Below are positions 20,029 to 28,760 of a stretch of 64,000 nucleotides of DNA, piece by piece. Each line of letters starts with the position of its first letter. Within the stretch, counting starts at the first letter, position 1. The translations under genes and the position numbers were made by a program. The DNA is taken from assembly GCF_008369115.1 (NCBI RefSeq), contig NZ_VOAZ01000003.1, forward strand, positions 372,001 through 436,000. The letters run 5' to 3'. Source of the DNA: Psychrobacter sp. ANT_WB68. Its GTDB lineage: Bacteria; Pseudomonadota; Gammaproteobacteria; Pseudomonadales; Moraxellaceae. Below the pieces are notes generated by a model. The model was not told the origin of the DNA. It made no database searches and saw only the letters and a program-made list of their open reading frames with translations.

Positions 20029-21570
20029 ATGCTGCAGCTACCGTACAGTTTTGCAAAACGTCATCAAGTTTTGGCCATTCTTGCTATTGATCCCGAGCTG
20101 CCACCAACGTTGGTGTTGACCAAAGCCACGCCACTTTCGGCGATTAATGAAGCGGTACGTTTTTTACAGCAACAAGGCGTGCGCGGTGTACCCAATTACG
20201 AAAGTATCAGTATCGATGATTTCGAAAAACGCATGAATGCTGCCTACGCGGGTAATACGGGTGAGTCGCAGCATATTGCCGCAGGTCTTGAAGACCATCC
20301 TGACCTTGATAGTTTGGCAGATAGCGTTCCTGAAACTGAAGATTTGATGGACCAACAGGATGACGCGCCCATTATTCGTCTCATTAATGCGCTGTTGTCC
20401 GAAGCGATTCGTCTAAATGCCTCGGATATTCATATTGAGACTTTTGAGAAACGCTTAGTGGTACGCTTTCGGGTTGATGGTGAGCTCAAAGAAATCATCA
20501 CACCAAAACGCCAATTAGCGCCGTTACTCGTCTCGCGTATCAAGGTTATGGCGAAGCTTGATATCGCCGAAAAGCGCGTGCCACAAGACGGTCGTATTAG
20601 CCTAAGACTGGCAGGGCGTGAGGTTGATGTGCGCGTATCAACGCTGCCGTCAAGCTTTGGCGAGCGGGTAGTGATGCGATTGCTCGATAAACAGGCGGGT
20701 CGTCTGAATATGACTTATCTTGGACTTTCTGATAATGACTACACCGAGCTTAAGCGCTTGATCCATCGTCCGCATGGCATTATTTTGGTGACCGGACCGA
20801 CGGGTTCGGGTAAAACTACCACCCTATATTCAGCATTGACTGACCTCAATGACCAAACCCGAAATATTTTAACTGCCGAAGATCCAATTGAGTTTCAACT
20901 CGATGGTATTGGGCAAACGCAAGTGAATAACAAGGTCGATATGACCTTTGCCAAAAGTTTGCGCGCCATGCTACGGCAAGATCCAGACGTGGTCATGGTT
21001 GGTGAAATTCGCGATTTAGAAACCGCTGAAATTGCCGTACAAGCGTCTTTGACAGGACACTTGGTATTATCAACGCTGCATACCAATACCGCCATTGGGG
21101 CGGTCACGCGTTTGCAGGATATGGGCATTGAGCCATTTTTATTATCGTCATCGCTGATAGGTGTTGTCGCCCAGCGCTTGGTGCGTACTTTATGTACACA
21201 CTGTCATGGTTGGCAGGCTGCTGATAGCGAACAGGCCAAATTGTTTACTGAAATTGGCATAGGGTTAAATGCTGAAAATTTAACAGCACAGACGATTAAT
21301 TTACCCAAACCCGTTGGCTGTGATAAATGTAATAATTCAGGCTTTAAAGGGCGGACGGCGATCTATGAAGTGGTGCCGGTTGACGATACCTTGCGCCGTA
21401 TGATTCATAGCAATACTGCCGAGTACGAGTTAGAAGAATACGCCCGCCAGCAGACACCATCAATACGTGCTGATGGTTTACGCAAAGTCATGGAGGGTCG
21501 GACGACGTTAGAAGAGGTACTGCGGGTCACCAAAGAAAGCGCCATCACCGATGACACGATATTGATATAA
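20029..21570 (+). CDS. gspE: Type II secretion ATPase GspE
   Basis: Cytoplasmic hexameric ATPase that powers the type II secretion pseudopilus. The 513 residues show the N-terminal GspL-binding part, the ASDIHIE segment near residue 131, Walker A GPTGSGKTT (256-264), the Asp box and Walker B in LRQDPDVVMVGEIRD, the His box LSTLHTN, and a zinc module with two CxxC pairs (CTHC, CDKC). Length and order fit GspE rather than PilB. gspF lies about 8.4 kb downstream, not adjacent, so the system is scattered as in Acinetobacter. Confidence 0.93.
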   Translation: MLQLPYSFAKRHQVLAILAIDPELPPTLVLTKATPLSAINEAVRFLQQQGVRGVPNYESISIDDFEKRMNAAYAGNTGESQHIAAGLEDHPDLDSLADSVPETEDLMDQQDDAPIIRLINALLSEAIRLNASDIHIETFEKRLVVRFRVDGELKEIITPKRQLAPLLVSRIKVMAKLDIAEKRVPQDGRISLRLAGREVDVRVSTLPSSFGERVVMRLLDKQAGRLNMTYLGLSDNDYTELKRLIHRPHGIILVTGPTGSGKTTTLYSALTDLNDQTRNILTAEDPIEFQLDGIGQTQVNNKVDMTFAKSLRAMLRQDPDVVMVGEIRDLETAEIAVQASLTGHLVLSTLHTNTAIGAVTRLQDMGIEPFLLSSSLIGVVAQRLVRTLCTHCHGWQAADSEQAKLFTEIGIGLNAENLTAQTINLPKPVGCDKCNNSGFKGRTAIYEVVPVDDTLRRMIHSNTAEYELEEYARQQTPSIRADGLRKVMEGRTTLEEVLRVTKESAITDDTILI

Positions 21571-21604
21571 AATGCTTAGAGAAGGTATTTGTAAGACAAT
21601 CAAT

Positions 21605-21635
21605 CAAATAACTGGCTATAAAAGCCAGTTATTTG
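21605..21635 (+). terminator. Stem-loop after gspE
   Basis: A perfect 13-bp stem (21605-21617 with 21623-21635) right after gspE and before the convergent RidA-like gene. There is no clear T run, so it may be a weak terminator or an mRNA-stabilising hairpin. Confidence 0.5.
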
Positions 21636-21665
21636 ACTCTAGTATCTTAAATTTTCGAGTTGCTA

Positions 21666-22160
21666 TCATTTTGCAGCGATACACTCAACTTCAACGCTTG
21701 CACCCGCTGCCAGTTCTGAGACGCCAAAAGCTGAGCGTACAGGGTAAGGCTTAGCCAACTCTGCTTTATAGACTTTATTAAAGTCATCAAAGTCATCCAT
21801 GTCGGTCAGCATTGCCATACATTTTACGATGTCTGACTTTTGGTAGCCGTACTTTAATAAGGTTTCATTGATATTATCGAGGGCTTGTTTGGCTTCCGCT
21901 TTTACGCCGCCTTTGACCAGCTTGCCATCTTTAAAACCAATCTGACCAGACATATATAAAGTGTCGCCGACACGTACCGCTTCTGAAAATGGATAATTGC
22001 CGCCATCACCGAGAAATACTGGACTAGATTTGGTGATGGTTGCATTATTCTTCGCTGGCGCCGCATTAGCCGTAGCGGCAAAGCCCAAGCCTAATGAGCA
22101 GGCGCTAATCAGCAATGCTTTAGATAAGTTAGTAGTCAATTGATTGATATATGTAGACAC
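21666..22160 (-). CDS. Exported RidA (YjgF/YER057c/UK114) family protein
   Basis: A RidA-fold protein with an N-terminal Sec signal peptide of about 33 residues (hydrophobic core ALLISACSLGLGFAA, cleavage after ATANA). Typical RidA is cytoplasmic and hydrolyses reactive enamines/imines; an exported form is less usual. The mature part is the full single domain with the PYPVRSAFGV segment (the active-site Arg) and VEVECIA at the C-terminus (the conserved Glu). Translation starts at a GTG preceded by AAGGAGA. The DUF4442-type gene lies upstream on the same strand. The substrate is unknown. Confidence 0.88.
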   Translation of the reverse strand: MSTYINQLTTNLSKALLISACSLGLGFAATANAAPAKNNATITKSSPVFLGDGGNYPFSEAVRVGDTLYMSGQIGFKDGKLVKGGVKAEAKQALDNINETLLKYGYQKSDIVKCMAMLTDMDDFDDFNKVYKAELAKPYPVRSAFGVSELAAGASVEVECIAAK

Positions 22161-22237
22161 GGTTGTCTCCTTATTATTATGGTTTTATAAAAATCCATTT
22201 TTTAACGTATGATTATTTTTGTTTTAAAAAATTAAAA

Positions 22238-22966
22238 CTAATTGCTCTCAAGCTCTTTTGAAGACTGCTTACTGCTTTCTTCACTCTCAGACATCGCATT
22301 GTCAAGTTGTTCGTTCTCTAGCTCTGCTTTAGTCGCTTTACCTTGACGGCGTGCTTCTAATTCAGATTTTGGTATCCAAGCCCACGTCATCTCAACGACG
22401 ATTGGGTCACGGTCGCTATCAGACTCACGGTCATGAATCACGCAAGGAATCACCATCTCACCTTTTGGCGTGTTCAAAATATCCAAGCGCTGCTCATCCG
22501 ACAATGACGCCACGGCGGCAATCTGACCTTTTTTAATTGGACGATAAAAATTCACCGAATAAGATTTAATCAATAATACGCGGTCAGAAGGTAGGTTTAA
22601 ACCCAAAATAAACCCTGTTGCCGTTTCAGCGAGTAAGGTGATGGCAACGGCATGGACTGAGCCAATGTGGTTTTGTACCGCTTTGGTATTGTTTAAGCTG
22701 ACCACCACTTGATTGGGGTCGACTGTCTCATAGTAGATACCCGTTGTACCAACATACGGCACCACTTTACCAAAGGCTTTTGATAAAATGCTGGCGCGCG
22801 CAGCAGCAGGTAAATACTTAGTGACTGATAGCAGCTTGGTAAATTGGTTACTGATAGGTTTCAAGGTGCTATTTGGTTTTTCGACTGGCAATCTTGTGTT
22901 GTCAGCTACTTTGGCTGGCAGTTTGTTGGTCAGCTTGGTAGGGAGTTTTTTTAATAATCCTGACAT
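22238..22966 (-). CDS. DUF4442-type hotdog-fold protein
   Basis: From the ATG at 22966 (GAGGAA site upstream) the protein has 242 residues. The central part, about residues 75-195, looks like a hotdog thioesterase-like domain (HIGSVHAVAITLLAETATGFILGLNLP, then SVNFYRPIKKGQIAAVASL), as in the DUF4442 family related to acyl-CoA thioesterases. The C-terminal 35 residues are charged, Glu/Ser/Lys-rich and probably disordered. The N-terminus is Lys/Leu-rich, without a signal peptide. A longer start at 23005 is less likely. The substrate is unknown; a role in acyl-CoA metabolism is only an inference. Confidence 0.75.
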   Translation of the reverse strand: MSGLLKKLPTKLTNKLPAKVADNTRLPVEKPNSTLKPISNQFTKLLSVTKYLPAAARASILSKAFGKVVPYVGTTGIYYETVDPNQVVVSLNNTKAVQNHIGSVHAVAITLLAETATGFILGLNLPSDRVLLIKSYSVNFYRPIKKGQIAAVASLSDEQRLDILNTPKGEMVIPCVIHDRESDSDRDPIVVEMTWAWIPKSELEARRQGKATKAELENEQLDNAMSESEESSKQSSKELESN

Positions 22967-23005
22967 ACAACATTCCTCAATGTAGAGTGGTTTGATCATA
23001 TTCAT

Positions 23006-23359
23006 TAACGCAGCTCGTGAACGGAGTTAATGAATGGATGCTTAGAAAATGAGCGATGAACGGGCAAAATAATACGCTTTATCTTAGCCGCTCTTTTAGC
23101 GTTGGCGCATTTCTAACTTAATAAATTTCTAACTATGGTACATTAAGCGCCGTATCGCTACTATTATTAACATGAACTGCTGCGATTATAAAATAGGACT
23201 AACGTAACGATACCTTAAATGCTCACAATAAATATTAGCAATAACGTCACATTATCTATAACGCTTAATTTAAAAAAAGCCACGTTATAATAACTAGACT
23301 TTTACGTGGCTAAAGTACTGAAGTATCGTTGCCGTGATTTTTTAATGCTGAATAAGGTT
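23006..23359. other. Intergenic region upstream of mcrB-like gene
   Basis: Roughly 350 bp between the divergent DUF4442-type and mcrB-like genes. An inverted repeat (23278-23285 with 23304-23311) overlaps the first possible GTG start at 23306, which argues for a downstream start and could be a regulatory hairpin or operator. Confidence 0.45.
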
Positions 23360-24829
23360 ATGCCAGATATGTCTGCTCAAAAACCGACCAATATAATTTA
23401 TACCGGCGTCGCTGGCACGGGTAAAACTTATCGTTTGCTACAAATTGCTCAGCAATATACCGACTATTTGCCAAGGGTAAATGATAAGGATTTATTGGGG
23501 CAGCTACTACAGGCATTGAGCTGGCGTGATGTGGTCTGTTTAATATTTTTAGATTTTAAGTCTAAAAAACAAGATTTGGTCAAGGTGCCAGAAATTGTCA
23601 ATCATGAGTTTTTTGTCACCAAAGCAACGCAAAATGCACGCGAGAAAAACTTAAGCAATACGGCATGGTCTGTGCTACAAATGCATACGCCTACGAACTC
23701 ACAAACGGTGAGTTATAAAAATCGAGCCAGCCAGGCATATTTTGATAAAGACAATAGCGGTGCATGGTATCTGCTCCCCGAAAGCATGGATTTATTAAGC
23801 GAGTTAGCGCAGCAATTAGCAGAGTTTCAGCAGGCGCAGCGCGAGAATAATAACCAAGACCAAAATTTCAGCCAGCAGCGCTTCAGTATGGTCAGCTTCC
23901 ATCAAGCGTATGGTTATGAGGAGTTTGTTGAAGGTATTCGCCCTGTGATGGCGGCGTCCAGCCATACAACGCATAGTTCATCTCAAATGAGTTATGCCAT
24001 TCAAGATGGCACATTCTTAAAATTATGCCAGCGCGCTGCCAACGATCCTGAGCAGCGTTATGCGATGCTAATTGATGAGATCAATCGGGCTAACGTTTCA
24101 CGCGTCTTTGGCGAGCTATTAAGTTTGATTGAGACAGACAAGCGTGCCGGTATGGCAAACGCGATGACGGTTAATTTGGCGTATTCAGGGCGGACATTTA
24201 GCGTCCCTGCCAACGTTGATATTTATGCCACGATGAACACTCAAGACCACTCATTAGCGCCGCTTGATATGGCATTGCGTCGACGTTTTCGCTTTGTTGA
24301 CTGTTCGCCGCAGCCTGAGTTATTGCCGGTTATTAGTCTCAATCAAGAGTCCGAGACGGCTGATTCAGGAACACTTAACTCAGAAATAATTAATTCAGCA
24401 GAAACGATAGATTTGGCTAAATTACTAACTGGTTTAAATAATCGTATTATGCAAACGCTAGGGGCAGAGGCGCAATTAGGTCATGCATTTTTATGGTCAG
24501 TAGCCAATCTTAAGCAATTGCAAACGGTGCTCGCTGAACAAATCATTCCGCAATTGGCACAAGCGGCTGGTGGACAACTCACTATTTTGCAATATATTTT
24601 TCAAGATGAGCAGCAGCCGATGAGCGCACAGTTTATCCAAGATAGCCAAGCACTCATCAATAATGATTCAAATAATTCGGCCAATTCCAATAGTTCAAAT
24701 CAAATGTTTGCAGGTCATCACTCCTTTCTCGATCAGTCTATAAGTACTGGGAATTATAGGATTAATGTAGATTTGATGAATAACAGCGCTGAGTTTACAA
24801 AGCCTTTTGTCTATCAGCGTCTATATTAA
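23360..24829 (+). CDS. mcrB: McrB-like AAA+ GTPase subunit of an McrBC-type restriction system
   Basis: Motor subunit that drives DNA translocation with the McrC nuclease. Numbering from the first GTG (23306), Walker A GVAGTGKT is at 34-41, the McrB-type FSMVSFHQAYGYEEFVEGIRP block at 193-212, Walker B MLIDEINRAN at 254-263, and the TMNTQDHSLAPLDMALRRRFRF sensor block (the MNxxD signature) near residue 310. It lacks the N-terminal 5-methylcytosine-binding domain of E. coli McrB. Instead about 90 residues with a winged-helix look are inserted between Walker A and B. Start chosen at 23360; ATGs at 23345 and 23369 are also possible. mcrC follows after 15 bp. Confidence 0.88.
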   Translation: MPDMSAQKPTNIIYTGVAGTGKTYRLLQIAQQYTDYLPRVNDKDLLGQLLQALSWRDVVCLIFLDFKSKKQDLVKVPEIVNHEFFVTKATQNAREKNLSNTAWSVLQMHTPTNSQTVSYKNRASQAYFDKDNSGAWYLLPESMDLLSELAQQLAEFQQAQRENNNQDQNFSQQRFSMVSFHQAYGYEEFVEGIRPVMAASSHTTHSSSQMSYAIQDGTFLKLCQRAANDPEQRYAMLIDEINRANVSRVFGELLSLIETDKRAGMANAMTVNLAYSGRTFSVPANVDIYATMNTQDHSLAPLDMALRRRFRFVDCSPQPELLPVISLNQESETADSGTLNSEIINSAETIDLAKLLTGLNNRIMQTLGAEAQLGHAFLWSVANLKQLQTVLAEQIIPQLAQAAGGQLTILQYIFQDEQQPMSAQFIQDSQALINNDSNNSANSNSSNQMFAGHHSFLDQSISTGNYRINVDLMNNSAEFTKPFVYQRLY

Positions 24830-24844
24830 TAAGGTGGCTAGCTA

Positions 24845-26416
24845 GTGATGAGTAGGGGATTACAGTCTGATGGCAAAGCAATAGGTAGCAACGTGAATAG
24901 CACTAATATTGCTGATAGCGTCAATACGACTGTACTTGGTGCTGGTATTATCACGGTATTTGAACACCAGCGTTTAACTGCGCGTGATTTTGTGCACGTA
25001 TCAGATTTTCACTGGTTAATGGCGCAAGAATTTGCTGTTTTTAGCATTAAACGTCAGCAAGGACAATGGCAGCTAAAGATCGGGCATTATATCGGTGTTA
25101 TTTTGCTGCCTAGCGGTATGACGCTTGAGATATTGCCCAAACTGATAGCAAACAAGCTGACTGATTATCAGCAGCCACACGATGTATCTAAATCCAATGA
25201 CATCAATCAGACGCGCCAATGGGTACAGGATATGCTGGCTGATTTAACCAATGGCCACCACTCTCAAAGCAAGCTACCCAATACGAAAAACTTAGGTCAA
25301 TTTAGTACTCAGTTGGCAGCGCTACCGATCAAAGCACTGCCATTATCAGACTGGTTGGTGGCTCAGTTTTTAAGGCGTTTGTCTCATTATCGACCGACCA
25401 AGCACTATCAAGCGCAAATCCACAACCAAGCAGTGCTACAAGGTCGCTTGCTGATCAAAAAACAGTTGCGCCATAACTGTATGCAGCCGCATAAGTTTGT
25501 CTGTGAGAGCAGTGTGCTGAGCCAAGACATGCTTAGTAATCGCTTAATTAAAAGCGCGCTTGTCTTACTTACTCCGCTATTTCCGGCATCGATGTTACTG
25601 CCATCATTAAAGCGGTGGCAACAAGTGCCAGCACTGAGTCGTTATGAGCGGCAGCGGCTAGAGCCGCTATATCAGCAAGCAAAGCGGCAGTTAGTGCTGC
25701 AGCCTTTATCTCGACAGCAACTACAAGCAGCGCAGCAGTTATTAGATTTGACTTATTGGTTGTTGCAACAATCTGACGCTCATACTGGTAATGGTATTAA
25801 TGCGCGAACATCATCAAGTACCAATCCCTCTCAATCACGCTTATGTTTATTGATAGATATGAATCAGGCATTTGAGCAGTGGGCAAGCCAGCGTATAGCC
25901 AATATGTTTCAGCAAATCAATTTGGCTTATAAGCCCTTATTTCAAACGCAAAGTGTGTGGCTAAACGATGCAGAAGGGCAGGCGTGTCTGTCTATTCGTC
26001 CAGATTTATTGATATATAAAGCAGCTGCTGACAACGGTGCTGATTTAAGTCTAGGTCAAGTTCAAAATCAGGGTGATGTGGCAGTTAGTGAGAGGTTAGG
26101 GCATTATAGCCACGTGATTGATATAAAATGGAAGCATCTAGCGCACGCAGGCGCGATTAATGCTAACGATGCTTATCAGTTAACGAGTTATGCGCAGGCT
26201 TATCGCGCAGAGCAAGTATGGTTAGTTTATCCGGTACAAGATGATATCAGGCAACCCATCGAGCTTAGGCAACAAGTTTATGATAAAGGTGATAGTACAG
26301 ACTGTCGTAAAACCTCTAACATACAGTCAAATCCCGCTCGATTATGGCTCATTCCCTTCAATGTTATTAGCGGAAATATAAACGGTGGCTTGCTTCCGGA
26401 CTGGAATGTAGTATAA
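24845..26416 (+). CDS. mcrC: McrC-like PD-(D/E)xK nuclease subunit
   Basis: Partner nuclease of McrB. The 523 residues begin with the beta-rich McrC N-terminal part that contacts McrB (ITVFEHQRLTARDF, IGHYIGVILLPSGMTLEILPK) and carry a C-terminal nuclease core. The likely catalytic residues are Asp in IRPDLLIYK and Asp/Lys in VIDIKWKHL, the McrC version of PD-(D/E)xK. A Gln-rich helical part lies in the middle. Translation probably starts at GTG 24845 or ATG 24848. With the upstream gene it makes a type IV-like defence operon beside a tRNA cluster. Confidence 0.87.
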   Translation: MMSRGLQSDGKAIGSNVNSTNIADSVNTTVLGAGIITVFEHQRLTARDFVHVSDFHWLMAQEFAVFSIKRQQGQWQLKIGHYIGVILLPSGMTLEILPKLIANKLTDYQQPHDVSKSNDINQTRQWVQDMLADLTNGHHSQSKLPNTKNLGQFSTQLAALPIKALPLSDWLVAQFLRRLSHYRPTKHYQAQIHNQAVLQGRLLIKKQLRHNCMQPHKFVCESSVLSQDMLSNRLIKSALVLLTPLFPASMLLPSLKRWQQVPALSRYERQRLEPLYQQAKRQLVLQPLSRQQLQAAQQLLDLTYWLLQQSDAHTGNGINARTSSSTNPSQSRLCLLIDMNQAFEQWASQRIANMFQQINLAYKPLFQTQSVWLNDAEGQACLSIRPDLLIYKAAADNGADLSLGQVQNQGDVAVSERLGHYSHVIDIKWKHLAHAGAINANDAYQLTSYAQAYRAEQVWLVYPVQDDIRQPIELRQQVYDKGDSTDCRKTSNIQSNPARLWLIPFNVISGNINGGLLPDWNVV

Positions 26417-26546
26417 TGAGCGCTGTCGAAAACGACAGTATGTATTATGGTTGGTAAAAATAAACGTTGCGTCACCGCTATTTTTAGGAAGATTGAACGT
26501 TTTTAAAAGAATTTAACGATTCTTTGAAAATAATCAAAAATAAGTG

Positions 26547-26575
26547 TTGACACCATCAGCTTTACCCCTTAATAT
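26547..26575 (+). promoter_or_regulatory. Strong sigma70 promoter of tRNA-Pro
   Basis: A perfect TTGACA -35 box (26547-26552), a 17-bp spacer, and a TAATAT -10 box (26570-26575). The tRNA gene begins about 89 bp further down. This is the best promoter seen in the window. Confidence 0.85.
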
Positions 26576-26663
26576 GTGCACCTCGATAGCGAGGAACATT
26601 AACCAGTTAGCGGTATTACCGATAATGAGTTAAGTAGCAGACTATCGTGATAATAGAGAATTT

Positions 26664-26740
<77 letters not shown>

Positions 26741-26751
26741 TCTATTTAAAG

Positions 26752-26770
26752 AGCCTTACAGGCTTTTTTT
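26752..26770 (+). terminator. Terminator after tRNA-Pro
   Basis: A short 5-bp GC-rich stem (26752-26756 with 26760-26764) followed by a run of seven T. It separates tRNA-Pro from tRNA-Arg. Confidence 0.6.
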
Positions 26771-26833
26771 TATGTATAATGGTTTAGTTTCTGCTATGCT
26801 AGACTGACCAAAATATATAAAAGTCCTCTAAGA

Positions 26834-26910
26834 GCGCCTGTAGCTCAGTTGGATAGAGCATCTCCCTTCTAAGGAGGTGGCCGCAGGTTCGAATCCTGCC
26901 AGGCGCACCA
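26834..26910 (+). tRNA. tRNA-Arg (anticodon TCT)
   Basis: 77 nt including CCA. Acceptor arms GCGCCTG and CAGGCGC pair, the anticodon loop reads CTTCTAA with TCT in place, and the T arm CAGGTTCGAATCCTG is standard. Confidence 0.97.
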
Positions 26911-26948
26911 TTTAGCCTGTCAATCTTGCCTTTTTTGGCAACAGTTAT

Positions 26949-27025
26949 GGCGGTTGTAGCTCAGTTGGTAGAGCCCCGGGTTGTGATCTCGGTTGTCGTG
27001 GGTTCGAGTCCCATCAGTCGCCCCA
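26949..27025 (+). tRNA. tRNA-His (anticodon GTG)
   Basis: Includes the G at position -1 (26949) typical of tRNA-His, acceptor arms GCGGTTG and CAGTCGC, anticodon loop TTGTGAT with GTG, C discriminator base, and CCA at the end. It ends a Pro-Arg-His tRNA run. Confidence 0.96.
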
Positions 27026-27494
27026 TATTTTATTCTGTATTACCTTCCTTATTAAATCCAAAAATTATTAAAACCATTCTACTTGCCATTGTTGGCATTT
27101 TTTTGTGCCTGTCTGTTTAATATCAATGAATGCTTTCTAAATGATGATGCTATTCAAACTATCATGTTTGTTTTTACTATCGTGAGTTATAAACTGCTGA
27201 GGCATTTATTTATCTAAGCGTTGCTGGCCTTTTTTCGTTCTTTTCTTATGATAGATGTTATTGATGACTTTTTATTATTTGAAAATCATTCTGAAATTCA
27301 GTTTTTGAACCAAACTATTTGCTTCATGCTTTTTTGGTACGTCTTTGTTGTGACTTTATCAAAAATAAAATGCCTATCAAATAAAAATAAAAATTGTTGC
27401 TTGAGTGCTTTAAAAGATTTTGCAGTGATAACCGCTTTATCTGTGTTTTTTTAAATTTGACCGTATTAAATGTATATTACTGAGGAAGGGATGG
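27026..27494. other. AT-rich intergenic region after tRNA-His
   Basis: About 470 bp, strongly AT-rich. An open frame at 27248-27454 would give a 68-residue hydrophobic peptide, but it has no ribosome binding site and no recognisable features, so it is not annotated as a gene. A GAGGAAGG site at 27483 belongs to the next gene. Confidence 0.5.
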
Positions 27495-28430
27495 ATGGAC
27501 GCACTGAGCATGTTGCTACAAAATGTGCATTTGTTCGAAACGAAATATTATCGTTTGAATGGTGTGGGTAATTGGTCTTACTCAATCACTAGACAAGATA
27601 CGATTTTGTTTTATTTGGTCATGTCTGGTGGTTTTTGTATCGATGTCGGCAATGGCCCACGAGAAACGCGAGCCGGTGATATGATTATGATTCCAAGCTC
27701 GCATCAGCATGTGAGTTATGCGCTAAACTATCATGGTAATGAGGCTCAGGCGTTGGATGATTTACTGACAAACTGTAAAGAGCATACGCTGGATGTAAAG
27801 GGCGATGGTGATTCTGAATCATCATTGATACTGATCGAGTGTAAGTACGACAAGGCAATGATTCGGCCTTTATTGTCGATGCTGCCAGCGATATTACCTG
27901 AAATTAATGATGATTCTGATGGTCGGTTTGAAGTCATTGATGTTGAGATTAGGCTACTGACGCTAGAGGCTGAGCGCGAGCGTATGGGTAAAGCTGCGGT
28001 CATCAATCATTGGGCAAGTATTATGATGATTGAATGTCTGCGGGTATATATTGAGAGTCTGCCTGAAGCCACCGATAATTGGCTGATAGCTATGAAAGAT
28101 CCGTTTTTAACCAAAGCGTTGGTAGCGATGCACGAATCGCCAGACAAAAGCTGGACGATTCATAAGCTCGCTGAGGTGGCAGGCATGTCACGCTCAAGCT
28201 TTGCGCAGCGTTTTAAAGAGGTGGTGGGTATACCGCCATTGACCTATTTACTGGATTATCGCTTGCGCTTAGCCGCCCGCTATTTGCGTTTGCAGCAAAA
28301 TAGCATTAGCCGTATCAGTGAATTGGTCGGTTACGCCTCAGATTCGACCTTTAGCCAAGCATTTAAGCGTGTTTATGGGGTCTCGCCAAAAGCCTATCGC
28401 CAACAGTATCAGCAACGAAAGCTTGCTTAG
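27495..28430 (+). CDS. AraC-family transcriptional regulator with cupin sensor
   Basis: A 311-residue regulator. The N-terminal 190 residues match the cupin-type ligand domain found in many uncharacterised AraC proteins (MDALSMLLQNVHL start, GGFCIDVGNGPRETRAGDMIMIP). The C-terminal 100 residues carry two helix-turn-helix units, with WTIHKLAEVAGMSRSSFAQRFKE and ISRISELVGYASDSTFSQAFKRVYGVSPKAYR. A GAGGAAGG site precedes the ATG. No target gene is evident from context; it lies alone between tRNAs and a terminator. The inducer is unknown. Confidence 0.92.
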   Translation: MDALSMLLQNVHLFETKYYRLNGVGNWSYSITRQDTILFYLVMSGGFCIDVGNGPRETRAGDMIMIPSSHQHVSYALNYHGNEAQALDDLLTNCKEHTLDVKGDGDSESSLILIECKYDKAMIRPLLSMLPAILPEINDDSDGRFEVIDVEIRLLTLEAERERMGKAAVINHWASIMMIECLRVYIESLPEATDNWLIAMKDPFLTKALVAMHESPDKSWTIHKLAEVAGMSRSSFAQRFKEVVGIPPLTYLLDYRLRLAARYLRLQQNSISRISELVGYASDSTFSQAFKRVYGVSPKAYRQQYQQRKLA

Positions 28431-28462
28431 TCAGCTCTTAACTGTCGTTTATCTCTAAAAAG

Positions 28463-28497
28463 CGCTCAGGTTATTTATTTGCCTGAGCGTTTTTTTA
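28463..28497 (+). terminator. Terminator after AraC-family gene
   Basis: An 8-bp GC-rich stem (28463-28470 with 28482-28489), ten-base loop region, followed by seven T. Confidence 0.85.
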
Positions 28498-28760
28498 TAT
28501 TGATTATGCTAGTTTACTAACTGTTTTCGCTGCTTAACCCAGCCTTTATCATTTATTTTGATGCCTAGTATTTCGGCGATGGACAGCTGACAATGTACTG
28601 AGGTTCAGGTACTATAGAATTATGAGTTGCCCCAGACTAAATGTGTTGATACGTTGCTTTTTTAGCATGTTATATCTAAATCTCATGGTATGACAGCTAT
28701 GCGATGCTGATACCTAATATGACTTGGGCGATGTTGATTTTTTGCAGCTGATGGTATTTT
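28498..28760. other. Intergenic region upstream of unknown gene
   Basis: About 260 bp after the terminator. No gene, repeat or clear promoter was recognised. Confidence 0.4.

Noticed and set aside
26926..27120. Open frame of 64 residues
   Set aside because: It overlaps the whole tRNA-His gene, so it is not a protein gene.
27248..27454. Hydrophobic 68-residue frame before the AraC gene
   Set aside because: No ribosome binding site, very AT-rich, and no recognisable pattern; treated as intergenic.
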